From NCBI GenBank assembly GCA_016647705.1, contig CM028336.1, positions 4,526,001 through 4,590,000 on the forward strand: a stretch of 64,000 bases of DNA, given 5' to 3'. The position numbers were made by a program, and so were the translations under genes. The stretch is from Eucommia ulmoides (Eukaryota; Streptophyta; Magnoliopsida; Garryales; Eucommiaceae). Numbering within the stretch: position 1 is the stretch's first letter; each line of letters begins with the position of its first letter. The notes beneath the pieces are model-generated. The model saw nothing but the letters and a program-made list of their open reading frames with translations. It ran no database searches and was not told where the DNA came from. Positions 11,835 through 22,434 of the stretch are shown here, piece after piece.

Positions 11835-12240
11835 GTTCTCTTATTTTACATTACGTTTAGTAACGATTTTATCCTAAAATTAAGATTTTTTTTTTTTTGG
11901 AACATATAAAAGTGACAAAAAGTGATAAAGTTTTGGGTAAAGCTGTAATTTATGGCGGCGACGACCGGCGACTGGCGGCAGCGGCGGTTGACGGCGGTGG
12001 TACACCAATTTGACGATCTTCCTTCTCAATGTGAAACTCATGGGAGGGCATTTCGGTAAACTCAATCCTCACCATTTTTTAAAATGGGACTAATTGGTGT
12101 AAGGAAAGGTGTTGATGGGACTAATTGGTACAAGAAAAACATGTTGACGGCACTAATCGGTGCAAAGAAAAATCGATGGGAGTAGGTGGTAAATAATTTC
12201 TTTTTTTGGGATTAATAGGTAATTTTCCCTAGATTTAAAG
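11835..12240. repeat. Fragment related to the MITE at 45-681
   Basis: 'TTACGTTTAGTAACGATTTTATCCTAAAAT' matches the interior of the first element (GTTTGGTAACGATTTTATCTTAAAAT, near 194). It is followed by a T run and a small GC-rich GGCGGCGACGACCGGCGAC block (about 11952-12000), as in that element. Then comes a 'GGGACTAATTGGT' motif repeated about three times (12085-12160). Confidence 0.5.
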
Positions 12241-12675
12241 TAATTTAATAAAGGGCCTGGACAAAGTAGTGTGATGATTAAAATGAGATTCTAATTAGTG
12301 TCAAAATAAAATACATTATCAATTAATATACGTATAATTGAATAAGGAATTTTTAACTTAATCGATACCATATTGGTTTTTTCGAAACACAAAATTTAAT
12401 GATCTTATAACGCAAAAATTATAATTGAAGAATTTCTCTTGATGAAATTCCTATCAACTTATAGCTGTGACATGTTGGTAAACGTGATTTATAGTTGTGA
12501 AAATATCGTAAATAAATTATTATTTTTGTAGGGACAAAATTATAATTGTTCAATTTTAATTAATTGTTTAGTTAATTGATTGATTGTTTTACCGTCCAGC
12601 TTTTTATGGGAACCTAAAGGGTGGCACACAAATAAGAAATGAAAGTTAATATGGATAGTCCTTTAAAAGGAATAG
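12241..12675. other. Intergenic, nothing recognised
   Basis: AT-rich, no gene or element boundary seen before the LTR at 12681. Confidence 0.5.
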
Positions 12676-12680
12676 GCAAT

Positions 12681-13210
12681 TGTTGGTGCATAAAACTAGT
12701 ACACATTTCAAGTATGGTCTAATCGAACGACGGACGGGTTCTCTTGCTGGAGTTGGAGTTATTGAGTCGGATGCGAGGTTGAAAAGTCCTCAAGTGAGCT
12801 AGAATAGTCAACTTAAATGGCTAACTTGCTGAAGTTCAAAATCTTGCTCCTTAGTGACCTGTATTTGCACACATAACCTGGTCGAGGTTTTTTCGAAAAG
12901 CCCTTCCGGTGTGAGAGTAAGATCTCGAAGGGAAAGAATTCAATATGCTTTAACTTAAAAAAAATAAGCATTAAGGTTCGTTTCAAGTATTAAATAGTGA
13001 AATTCACATCATCTTATCGCGTTGATTTATTTCAGTATTTATAGAAATGAATTGCATAGTAAAATTGTATAGTGATAGACTTGGGCTTTTGGGCACATCT
13101 AGAGAAGCCTGCGGACCTTTTGTCAAGTTTGTGGAGAAACTGCTGGCGATAGTAGACATAGGATCAGGGCCCAGGTGCTAACTCAGTACTGCTCAAAAAT
13201 ACCTTTATCA
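12681..13210 (-). repeat. 3' LTR of the Tat-like element (530 bp)
   Basis: Full-length copy. On the minus strand it runs TGATAAAGGTATTTTTGAGC to TTTTATGCACCAACA, with a CTATAAATAC box (about 13037 on the plus strand) and the ACTCTCACACCGG block shared with the solo LTRs at 5440-6234 and 38989-39614. Confidence 0.72.
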
Positions 13211-13334
13211 GTAACCCCCTCACCTTGGGCAGCGAGAAAAGCGAGACGGTCAGGGATATTAATTTTGGCTAAAACAGGTATCCTGGAGACTTCAAAATGT
13301 AAGAAATACATGTGATCCACATTTGTTCAAGAGT

Positions 13335-13690
13335 TAACATTTTCTGAGGAGAGAATTCAAGATAGGCCCCCATACGGCCGGGATCCAGGGTCAGGTAGCC
13401 CAGTAGGACGTCCGCGAATTTTTTTGATTTTTAGGGTGATACTTTTTCAACAGTTAGTTTTTTCTGAAGAGTTAATTTGAAATAGGCCCCCCATACGGCC
13501 GGGGTCTAGGGTCAGGTAGCATGGTAGGACGACCCCGAATTTTTTTTATTTTCAGGGCAACTTTTTTTCCACAGTTGAACTTTTTCTGAAAAGCTAATTT
13601 GAAATAGGTCCCCATATGACCAGGGTCCGGAGTCAGGTAACACGGTGGCGACTCTGAATTTTTTTAATTTTCAGGGTGACACACGTTTAC
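13335..13690. repeat. Tandem repeat, about 3 x 120 bp
   Basis: Three copies of a unit containing 'AATAGGCCCCCCATACGGCC', 'GGGGTCTAGGGTCAGGTAGC' and 'TTTTTTTATTTTCAGGG', near 13360, 13480 and 13600, progressively diverged. They lie inside the Tat-like element. Confidence 0.8.
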
Positions 13691-14249
13691 CATAAACAAG
13701 TCTTTAGCCCGGATTGGCCTACAACGTGGAGAAAATAGAGGCGTGCCCCTCTCATCTCACTTTTAGCTTTTAGGGAGGTTAATCTTGGACACTTAGGATA
13801 ATTTTTCGCCTTGCACAATTTTGTGGAGATTTTTTTGGCACACAGTATTCTCCGTTGTTACTCTCTCAACGTGCGAGGCCTAAGGGAAGAGCATATTGAG
13901 CATGTCAGGGCACTACTCATTTGGAACTCTGGTCGATACATTTGGAGAAGGCACCCATCCGCGCCCTGCTCGCCAGAGGTAGCGTAGCAGGGCAGTAGGC
14001 ATAAGATAAGATGATGTCGGTCAGAGAAAATGAGGCAAAACTTTCGGACAACGCTCCTACATGGCGTTTTTGGAGAAGGTCGTTGCTTGAACCCTACTGG
14101 CTAGAAGTAGTGCGGCAGGGCAGTGCCCATCGCCATCTGGACCATGCCGGCTAGTAGTAGCACAGCAGGGCAGTGCCTATCGCCATCAGGGTGTCGGTCG
14201 ATCGCCGGCGGCCGCCGGTAGCGCGGTCGGTTACCAACTGGTCACCGGC

Positions 14250-14440
14250 CGAAAATATCTCGAAATTAACTCGAAAATATCTCAAAATTAACTCAAAAAT
14301 ATCCCAAAAATATCTCAAAAATATCCCAAACATATTCCAAAAATATCTCAAAAATATCCCAAACATATTCCAAAAATATCTCAAAAATATCCTAAAAATA
14401 TCTCGAAAATATCCCAAAAATATCTCAAAATTAATTTGGG
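14250..14440. repeat. AAAATATCTC/CCAAAAATAT short-period repeat
   Basis: Alternating 'TCTCAAAAATATCCCAAA' and 'CATATTCCAAAAATA' words with a period near 12 and 36 bases. The long plus-strand and minus-strand frames here (repeated QKYLKNIPNIF) reflect the repeat and are not taken as genes. Confidence 0.85.
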
Positions 14441-15004
14441 TGGCGCGCGAGCATGTAAGCTTCTGATCGGCATAGCCAAGGTACTTTGGAGTCTACCCCT
14501 TCCTCTTAATGTTTTTGCCAAGTCGGTTTCTACTTGGACGCGTTTTCAGAGTTGTAAAATTTCGATTTTTTTTTTAAAACCTTCATGTCTCTGCGCAGGA
14601 CCATAGACCACTAGCCCCCTAGTCTAGGACATGAGTTGACTGTAAGAAAATCATGTCGTAGACTTAGGAGGAGGGTTTCCCAGGGTGCCTGGTCCTCTTG
14701 GTAGGCAAAGGCTCAATGCCACAGTTGGTCCTCCGTGGCCGGTTATCGAGGAGTGATCCGTAGTCATGCTCATTCAAGAACTCTTTTAGGCTATCTCCAT
14801 TTAGTCCACGCAGGAGTATCTTCCTCTTTAGAACGTCGAACTTACAGTCGATTGGTGGGAAGAAGTACTTAGCTGCAAGCCCTCACACCCAATCAATATC
14901 CCGCCCTTGGTGGACGACCTTGGTCTTTTCCCGGGTACGGACTATTAACCTCCGGAGAGGGTCTGGTTATCACTCTAGACACTGAGCACTAAGATAAGAC
15001 TTGT

Positions 15005-15725
15005 GGAGAGTCACTCGCAACGCCAGAGCCGGGATGCGACTGGGGGGGTCAGAATGTTGCTGAGGAGAATCACTTGCAACGACGAGAGCGGGGATGCGAA
15101 TCTGGAGAATAATCTGTGACTCATAGGATCAAAATGCAATCGGGAAGAATCACTCGTGACACCGGGAGCCGGGATGCAACTCCGGGGGTCAAAATGCAAC
15201 CGTGGAGAATCATTCACGACGTTGGAGCCAGGATGCGACTCAAGAGGTTGGAATACAGCCGTGGAGAATCACTCGCGATGCCCGGAGCTGGGATGCAACT
15301 CAGAGGGTTGGAATGCAACCATGGAGAATCACTCGCAACACTAGGAGCCGGGATGCGAATCTGGAAAATCATCCGTGACTCAAGGGGTCGAAATGCGACC
15401 ATGGAGAATCACTCGCGATGCTAGAGCCGAGATGAGACTTAGAGGTCAAAATGCAACCATGGAGAATCATTCGTGCAACCATGTGGGTCTGGAGAATCGT
15501 TCGCGACTCTAGGGGTCAAAATGCAACCGTGGAGAATCACTCGCGACGCCGGAGCTGAGATACGACTTAGGGGTCATAATGCCATTGAGGAGAATCACTC
15601 GCGATACCAGGAGCCGAGATGTTGATCTAGAGAATCATCCGCGACTCAAGGTGTCGGAATACCGTTGAGAAGAATCACTCGCGACGCCAGGAGCCGAGAT
15701 GCAACTCAGGAGGTCGGAATGTCAT
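15005..15725. repeat. Tandem array of ~40/57-bp GGAGAATCACTCGC units
   Basis: About fifteen degenerate copies of 'GGAGAATCACTCGCGAC' followed by 'GCCGGAGCCGGGATGCGAC' or 'CTCAAGGGGTCGAAATGC'. Spacings alternate near 40 and 57 bases. The array lies inside the Tat-like element. It lacks the constant repeats and unique spacers of a CRISPR. Confidence 0.85.
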
Positions 15726-16505
15726 TGTTGGAGACAGGCTAGAGGGCGCTCGTCTCTGCCTCAAGTATGGCGAAGAACTACTCATCTATGCATTTGAGCC
15801 TCGCTCAAAGATAGGTTAGAGGGCGCTCGTCTCTGTCTCTGGTAGGACGGAGGGCTACTCGTCTCTATCTTTGACTCGCACGCGCATGGTTGCCCACTGC
15901 TCGGATACCGCAATAGTGCTAGGACGGAGAGCAGAAGCCTGCCTCTGCCCACGATGGGCCCTCAAGACGGTTCTTGCAACGTGGTTGGGAGCCAAGCCCA
16001 GAGGTAACCCTGGTCGGTTCCTGGCACCATATCTTCGTGAAGGAAGGGATATTGATGTAGCCAAGGAGCGGTGGTCCTCAGGAGTGCACCCCTTCGAAAA
16101 TTTCACACGAGCGTCATGATCTCGGGGTCACTTCTCAGGCCCTACGGTCTGAAGAGTTGGTCCCTCCTAGACGGAGGTCAGCGACAGGCATACATGACTT
16201 GAACTCATCCATCTGGTGCTCAAGAAGATGAATTTGAGACGCCTCTACAGCTCCCAAGGTTTGTCCCGCAGCCACAAGTGGTAGAGTGGATAATCATGCC
16301 TGCAACCTGGGGGGTAGTTATCCTTGTTGGTGGGAGCTGGGGGTGTGCCCTTGGAGTTCTTGATAGATCTTTGGAAAGTTAACCGCTTAGGTTGCTATCC
16401 ACCGCAAGAAGTTAACCTTCCTGCCTACTTATCTAACCAGACCTTGTGATCATCCAAGTTTAGCTGAGCAGAGAGCAATGATTAGGGGAATACTTTTTGC
16501 ACATT
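15726..16505. other. Rest of Tat-like interior, no recognised domain
   Basis: Includes a short duplicated phrase 'AGGGCGCTCGTCTCTG' (15742 and 15812) and overlapping open frames on both strands at about 15855-16119. Neither frame shows a gag, protease, RT or integrase motif that I recognise. Confidence 0.5.
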
Positions 16506-16525
16506 TCCCACAAACAGCGCAAAAC

Positions 16526-16806
16526 TGTTGGTGCATAGAATTGGTACACACCTCGAATATGGTTCAGTCGGACGACGGGCGGGTCCTCTTGCTGGAGTTA
16601 GAGTTGTTGAGTCAAATACGAGGTTAAAAAATCCTTAAGTGAGCTGGAATAGTCAACCTGAAGGGCTGATTTGCAGAAATCCAAAGTCTTGCTTCAGGAA
16701 AAGCCCGCAGACCTTTTGTCAGGTCTGTAGAAAAACTTCTGTTAATAGTGGACATGGGGTCGTGGCCTAGGTATTGACTCAGTAATGCCTAAAAATACCC
16801 TCATCA
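16526..16806 (-). repeat. 5' LTR of the Tat-like element (281 bp, internally deleted)
   Basis: Matches the ends of the 12681-13210 copy (TGTTGGTGCATAGAATTGGT at the left; CCTAGGTATTGACTCAG...ATCA at the right). It lacks about 250 internal bases, including the TATA-box part, so the element's own promoter copy is gone. Confidence 0.72.
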
Positions 16807-16811
16807 ACAAT

Positions 16812-17257
16812 AATGTTGAACTGTTTAGAAGTTCGAGAATCAAGGTGCACAAAAAAATTAGAGTCCAGGATTTTAAGCTGGATAGTTTATAAATAGGGCA
16901 AAACTTATACTGTCGCCACCCACCTTAAAAAAATTGGCCAGAGTCCCTATTTTGTTTATTGTTATTTCAATTTTGAGTTTTACTATCATTTAGAATCAAA
17001 TTCAAGACACCTTAGATCTATTTAGAATTTGATTCTTAGATAATCTATAGACACTATTCATACGAAGTTTCTGGTATGAATACTATATATTAGATGTGAG
17101 ACAATTGTGATACTTCTAAGAGAATCAAATCTTAGTTCATTTCAGGATCTGTTCGTGCCGCTTTCTTAAGAACCGATTCAAATCACGTCTCGGGATCTAC
17201 CGGTTAACAAGCTAACACACATGAAAATATATAGAATCTTTTATTATATTAGATTTG
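16812..17257. other. Spacer with two perfect hairpins
   Basis: AGAATCAAATTC (16992-17003) pairs with GAATTTGATTCT (17025-17036), and TATTCATAC (17055-17063) pairs with GTATGAATA (17074-17082). There is no coding signal. Probably part of an older element. Confidence 0.5.
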
Positions 17258-17262
17258 ACTTA

Positions 17263-17435
17263 TGTTGGCCAGGGTTTTGGTAGCAATTGTCCCATGGCAG
17301 AGGCCCTGGTGTAGGTCAAATCACAGTCGAATGTCGTGGGCGCTTGTGTGTATTGAATGCACTATATGGTTAGGGTATATATCTTTCCTAACATCAATTG
17401 ATTTTAGGATAAGTGGTTGCGCCTGAGGTCCTACA
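17263..17435 (+). repeat. TRIM 5' LTR (173 bp)
   Basis: TGTTGGCCAGGGTTTTGG...GAGGTCCTACA, directly followed by a primer site. It is the same length as the copy at 24629-24801, with which it shares TSD-flanked ends. Confidence 0.88.
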
Positions 17436-17437
17436 AT

Positions 17438-17449
17438 TGGCATCAGAGC
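17438..17449 (+). promoter_or_regulatory. Primer-binding site, tRNA-Met type
   Basis: TGGCATCAGAGC differs by one base from the usual plant copia PBS TGGTATCAGAGC and lies two bases after the 173-bp LTR. From here the sequence is copia leader and gag. Confidence 0.85.
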
Positions 17450-17485
17450 TGGTTTAGCTCGAATCTATTTGTTAACAAAAATCAT

Positions 17486-18603
17486 ATGGCACACACAGTA
17501 AGCACACTTGGTGATGGGCAGTCTATGCACCGACTACCCTTATTTGCAAGTGAAAATTATTTGTTTTGGAAAGACAAGATAATAGTCTTTCTTCATACTA
17601 CAAATTATGACGTGTGGCTAACAATTGAGGATGGTCCATTTATTCCAATGGAAAACGGAGTTGAGAAAAAGAAGGAACAACTCACTGCTTCCGATAAGCA
17701 GAAACTCTCTATTAATTCTCAAGCTATCAATATTATCTTTTGTTCTTTAGATGCTAATAAGTATTCTAGAGTTTCAGGTTGTAAATCTGCAAAGAAGATG
17801 TGGGATAAGCTACAAGTTACTCATGAAAGGACAAGTCAAGTGAAGCAGTCAAAGATCAATGCACTCATGAGAAAATTTGAGTTGTTCAGGATGGAGGAGA
17901 ATGAATCGATTAATGAGATGTACACTCGCTTCAACAACATATGCAATAGTATGAACCAACTCGGAAAGTCGTACTCCATGGAGGATAGAGTACGAAATGT
18001 CCTAAGGTCCTTAACGAAAATATAGGAGTCAAAAATGACAGCAATCAAGAAAGCCAAGGATCTGGACAAATACGACATCGATGATCTAATCGGTAATTTG
18101 ATGACTCATGAATCGGCAATCAAAGGCTACGAGGATGATACCGGAAATAGCAAGAAGAAATCTTTGGCACTAAAAGTTCAAAAAATTGAAGAAGTGGATG
18201 ACAGTGATGATGAAAGCCTTGATAGTGAGTAAGAGAAGAATGTATCACTTCTCACAAACAACTTTAGAAGAATGACTCGGCGCACATTCCGTGGAAAAAT
18301 AAATCTTAACATGTCCAAAGTGGAATGTTACAACTATCGTAAAATCGGTCATTTTCAAAATTATTGTCCCAAACCGAAGAAGGATAAAGAAAATGAGAAG
18401 AAGATAAAAGAAAAGAAGAAAGCAAAGAAGGGTAAGAAGAAATCGATGAATGTTACTTGGGATGATACCGATTCAAGTAGTTCAAAAGAATCAGATAGTG
18501 AAGATATGTCCATACTTGCTTTAATGGTCACTGGTGGTGAGGTAACCGATTGTTCAAGTTCTTGTCCTTTAAATTTTGATGAATTATTTGATATTTATCA
18601 ATA
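17486..18603 (+). pseudogene. SIRE-like copia gag, broken
   Basis: The frame opens MAHTVSTLGDGQSMHRLPLF and carries plant copia gag motifs: FASENYLFWKDKI, AKKMWDKLQVTHERTSQVK and ESINEMYTRFNNICNSM. An in-frame TAG interrupts at 18023-18025 (likely TGG-to-TAG), a TAA follows SLDSE at 18230-18232, and the zinc knuckle CYNYRKIGHFQNYC (about 18325) has its second Cys changed to Tyr. A basic lysine-rich tail and a serine/acidic stretch follow, ending at 18603. The RNA-binding and assembly protein of the element is no longer made whole. Confidence 0.87.
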
Positions 18604-19091
18604 ACTTTCACATGATTATAAAAACCAGTGTTCAAAAATAAATACCCTTCAAAGTACAATTAACACATTAAACAAGTAATTGGTCAATTATGAATTTGAA
18701 AACAATGAGTTGAAATCTAAATGATGGATTTGCAATCAATTGTTCTCAAATTTACATGTGGTGAAAATAATTTGAAAATACTTTTGGGAAGTTCACATGG
18801 AGTTTCTTATAAGGCCGGTGTTGGATTTCAGAAAAATTTTAAACAAAAACGTTTTCATAAATTTTTTTCTAAAATCAAAGATCTTGTTAGATGTTTTAAA
18901 TGTAACGTTGTGGGGCATATTATTCGAAGATATTTTGCAAAATTATCTAACTGTAGACAAGTTTGGGTTCCGAAAGGAGCAAAAATTGCCCCGACTAACA
19001 AGATCGGACCCACTTAGGCTAGTTACCACTTAGGAACTATTTGAGGTGCTCCTCGCACGTTATTCTAAAAGCATCAATAAGTAAGGACAAA
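18604..19091 (+). pseudogene. Degraded gag-protease linker of the copia element
   Basis: Continues in shifting frames. A second zinc-knuckle-like motif, CFKCNVVGHIIRRYF (about 18892), keeps CX2C and His but has the last Cys replaced. The region leads to the protease at 19092. Confidence 0.65.
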
Positions 19092-22000
19092 TGATTCTTG
19101 AATAGTGGCTGTTCTCGACACATAACGGGAGATAAAAGAAAATTTACATATTTGACACCTAAAGATGGAGGTCATGTGACTTTCGAAGACAACGCAAAGG
19201 GTAAAATTATCGGTATAGGTAATATCGGTAATGGTACTACTATGATTAAAGATGTATTACTCGTTGATGGATTTAAATATAATTTACTTAGTATTAGTCA
19301 ACTATGTGACAAGGGATACAATATTATATTTGATCATGATAGATGCATCATTAAGAATAGTCATGATAGTAGTATTTTGTTAATTGCATCACATTTTGAG
19401 AATGTTTATGCTTTCTCTTTTGATAATTTTAATTCTCAAAATTTATCTTATTTGAATGCTTTATCTGAGAATAGTTGGTTATGGCATAGAAGACTTGGGC
19501 ATACTAGTATGGAATTAATTTCTAACTTATCTAAGAAGAGTCTTGTACGTGGCCTACCTGATTTGAAATATGTGAAGGATAAAGTATGTGATGCATGTTA
19601 ATTAGGCAAGCAAGTTAGATCATCATTTAAGAAAAAGATGCACACGTCCACGTTTAGATGTCTTGAATTATTGTATCTTGATTTATTTGAGCCTAACTCT
19701 GTTGCTAGTTTTGGTGGTAAGTTTTATGCATTTGTTATTGTTGATGATTATTCTAAACTTACCTGGGTATACTTTCTTACTAAGAAAAGTGAAGTTGTTT
19801 CCGTTCTTGTTAAATTTTATAAACGTGTTCAAAATGAGAAATAGTGTTCTATTATTAACATTCATAGTGACAGAGGAAGAGAATTTAAGAATGATGAAAT
19901 GATAAGTCCCTGTGATGAGCATGATTATGCTCACAACTTTTCTACACCAAGATTACCGCAACAAAATGGTGTAATGAAAAGAAAGAACAGAACACTTCAA
20001 GAAATAGCCAGAACAATGCTAAATGAAAATCGTTTACCAACCTACTTCTGGGTTGAAGCAGTAAGTACCGCTTGTCACGTGGTAAATTAGGTATCAATTC
20101 ATAAAGGGTTTAACAAAACCCCATATGAAATCTGGAATGGTAAGACTCCTAATATCTCATATTTTAAAGTCTTTGGATGCAAATATTTTATTTTGAATGA
20201 CAAGGATAATCGTGGTAAATTTGATGCTAAATCCAATTATGGAATTTTTCTTGGATATGCTACTAACAGTAAGGCTTATAGAGTCTATAACAAATGTACT
20301 TTAGTAGTAGAAGAAACTATGCATGTCGTTTTTGAGGAAGCTAATCCATACTTGTCGAAAAAAGTTTTGGATGATGATGATGTAGGTATCTTAAATAACC
20401 AAAACCAAGGTAATGATGCAACAAAGGAGTCTCAACAAGAGAAGGAACCTAAGGAGAATGATTCGACTTTACCAAGAGCTATAAAGAAAGTATCAGGGCA
20501 TTCAATTAAAGAAATCATCAGTAATTTCGAAAAAGGTGTAAGTACTCGATCTTCTCTTAGGGATATAATTAATCTTGCTTTTTTATCTCAAATTGAGCCT
20601 AAAAATATAAATAAGGCCCTAATTGATGAATCTTGAATTTTCGCAATGCCAGATGAATTAGTTCAATTTGAGCGGAATAAAGTATGGTGTCTTGTTCCGA
20701 GATCGAATTTTCATCCAATTATTGGTACTAAATGGGTATTTAGAAATAAAAAAGGATGAATCTAGTATGGTAATTAGAAATAAAGCAAGATTAGTGGCAC
20801 AGGGCTATAATCAAAAGGAATGAATTGATTATGATGAAACTTATGCTCATGTTGCTAGACTAGAAGCAATTAGAATGTTACTCGCATTTGCATATTCACA
20901 TAATTTTAAGCTATATCAAATGGATGTAAAGAGTGCATTTCTAAATGACTTTCTAGCTGAAGAAGTTTATGTAGAACAACCCTTGGGATTTGAAAGTGAC
21001 AAATTTTTTGATCATGTATTTAAATTTCGCAAGATTTTGTACGAGCTCAAACAAGCTCCGAGAGTTTGGTATGAGAGACTTAGCCGATATTTTATCGAAA
21101 ATAGTTTTCGAATGGGTATTTGTGATATAACACTATTTGTAAAGCAAACTAATTCGGATATTCTATACAAGTATATGTTGATGATATTATTTTTGGATCT
21201 ACTAATGAGAATCTTTGCCAAGAGTTTGCTAAGATAATGCAGGTTGAATTTGAAATGAGTATGATTGGAGAGCTGAATTTCTTTCTTGGATTGCAAATTA
21301 AGCAAATCAAAAAAGGGATATTTGTAAATCAAGCTAAATACACCAAGGAGCTGTTAAAGAAATATGGCTTGGAAGGAGCTAAAGAGTACAAAACTCCCAT
21401 GGCAACGGCTACAAAAATTAAAAAAGACGATACGGGTAAAAGCGTTAATGAAAAGATGTATCGAGGTATGATTGGTAGCTTTTTGTATTTAACTGTTAGT
21501 AGACCTGACATTATATATAGTGTTTGTCTTTGTGCTAGATTTCAGTCTTGTCCTAAAGAATCGCACTTGACTGCGGTTAAGTGAATTTTTTATTATTTAA
21601 AGGGAACGACTGACCTAAGATTATGGTATCCTAGGGAAAGTGATTTTAAATTGGTAAGTTACTCTGACGCTAACTTTGTTGGTTGCAAAGTTGAGCGAAA
21701 ACGTACAAGCGGATCATGTCATTTGTTAGGACATGCTTTGGTTTCTTGGTCAAGTAAGAAACAGAATTCGATAGCCTTATCCACTACTGAGGCTGAATAC
21801 ATGGCAGCTGGTAACTGTTGTGCTCAAATTATATATATTAAGTAACAATTAAATGATTTTGGAGTTTGTATAGAGGAGGTTCCGATCTTTTGTGATAATA
21901 AAAGTGTTATATGTCTAAGTAAGAATCCTACACAACACTCACGAACTAAGCATATGGAGATTAGATATCACTTTATTCGTGATCACATTCAGAAAAGGGA

Positions 22001-22133
22001 TATTATTATTAAGTATATTGATACCTCCAACCGGCTTGCTGATGTTTTTACCAAACCACTAGCGGAAGATCAGTTTGTGAAAATCATTCGTGGTTTGGGA
22101 ATGGCTAGACATAATGATGTTTGCCTAGAGTGA
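19092..22133 (+). pseudogene. SIRE-like copia pol: protease, integrase, RT, RNase H, broken
   Basis: Domains in order: protease (the DSG motif reads NSG at 19101-19109, after a TGA where Trp is expected at 19092-19094); GAG-pre-integrase (WLWHRRLGHTSMELI, ~19477); integrase (FVIVDDYSKLTWV; HSDRGREF; PQQNG followed by MKRKN, so the catalytic Glu is Lys at 19977-19979); RT (ARLVAQGYNQKE, QMDVKSAFLND, a frameshift just before YVDDIIFG at ~21175); RNase H (SYSDAN, STTEAEYMA, FCDNKSVICLSKNP, TKHMEIRYHFIRD), closing ADVFTKPL...GMARHNDVCLE and TGA at 22131-22133. At least ten premature stops, nearly all where Trp, Gln or Gly is expected. Confidence 0.93.
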
Positions 22134-22434
22134 CTTACATAATTGTTGTTTTCTTATTCCCTACCTAAATTATTTTTTAAGATGACAAAGGGGGAGAAAT
22201 GAGTTATGTTTTATTTAGAGGGAGAATTCTAAAACTGTGTTTTAATTTAATCAAAAGGGAGAAATTTAAAAATTGTGTTTTATTGAGTATCTTTTAAATT
22301 GTAAATTATTGAAATCTTTATTATGATGTTTAAATGAGTCAAAGAACCCGTCCTCGGATTCAGGGGGAGTGTAATTATATTTTATTTTTAAAGAAAATAT
22401 CAAAGTTAATTGTCATCATAAAAAAGGGGGAGAT
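22134..22434 (+). other. 3' untranslated region and polypurine tract of the copia part
   Basis: Non-coding, with GGGGGAGA-like purine runs near 22188 and 22364, and the functional-looking tract AAAAAAGGGGGAGA ending at 22433, directly before TGTTGATC. Confidence 0.75.

Larger units (their letters stand above)
12681..16806 (-). mobile_element. Non-coding Ty3/gypsy (Tat-like) LTR element
   Basis: Two direct LTR copies (12681-13210 and 16526-16806) start TGTTGGTGCATARAA and end ATCA on the plus strand. Flanks are GCAAT and ACAAT, a 4/5 target duplication. On the minus strand the LTR reads TGAT...CACCAACA, with CTATAAATA in the 12681 copy. Next to the 16526 LTR the minus strand reads TTTTGCGCTGTTTGTGGGAA, resembling the TGGCGCCGTCTGTGGG-type primer site of Tat/Ogre elements. 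Next to the 12681 LTR lies a purine tract, AAGGTGAGGGGG. Hence transcription is minus-ward. The 3.3-kb interior has no recognisable gag or pol and is mostly tandem repeats, so it is a LARD-like or eroded derivative. Confidence 0.72.

Noticed and set aside
14151..14466. Frames with repeated KYLKNIPNIFQ
   Set aside because: Direct product of the short AAAATATCYC repeat; open on both strands.
15005..15725. Possible CRISPR-like array
   Set aside because: Plant nuclear DNA; units are degenerate and contiguous with no unique spacers or cas genes.
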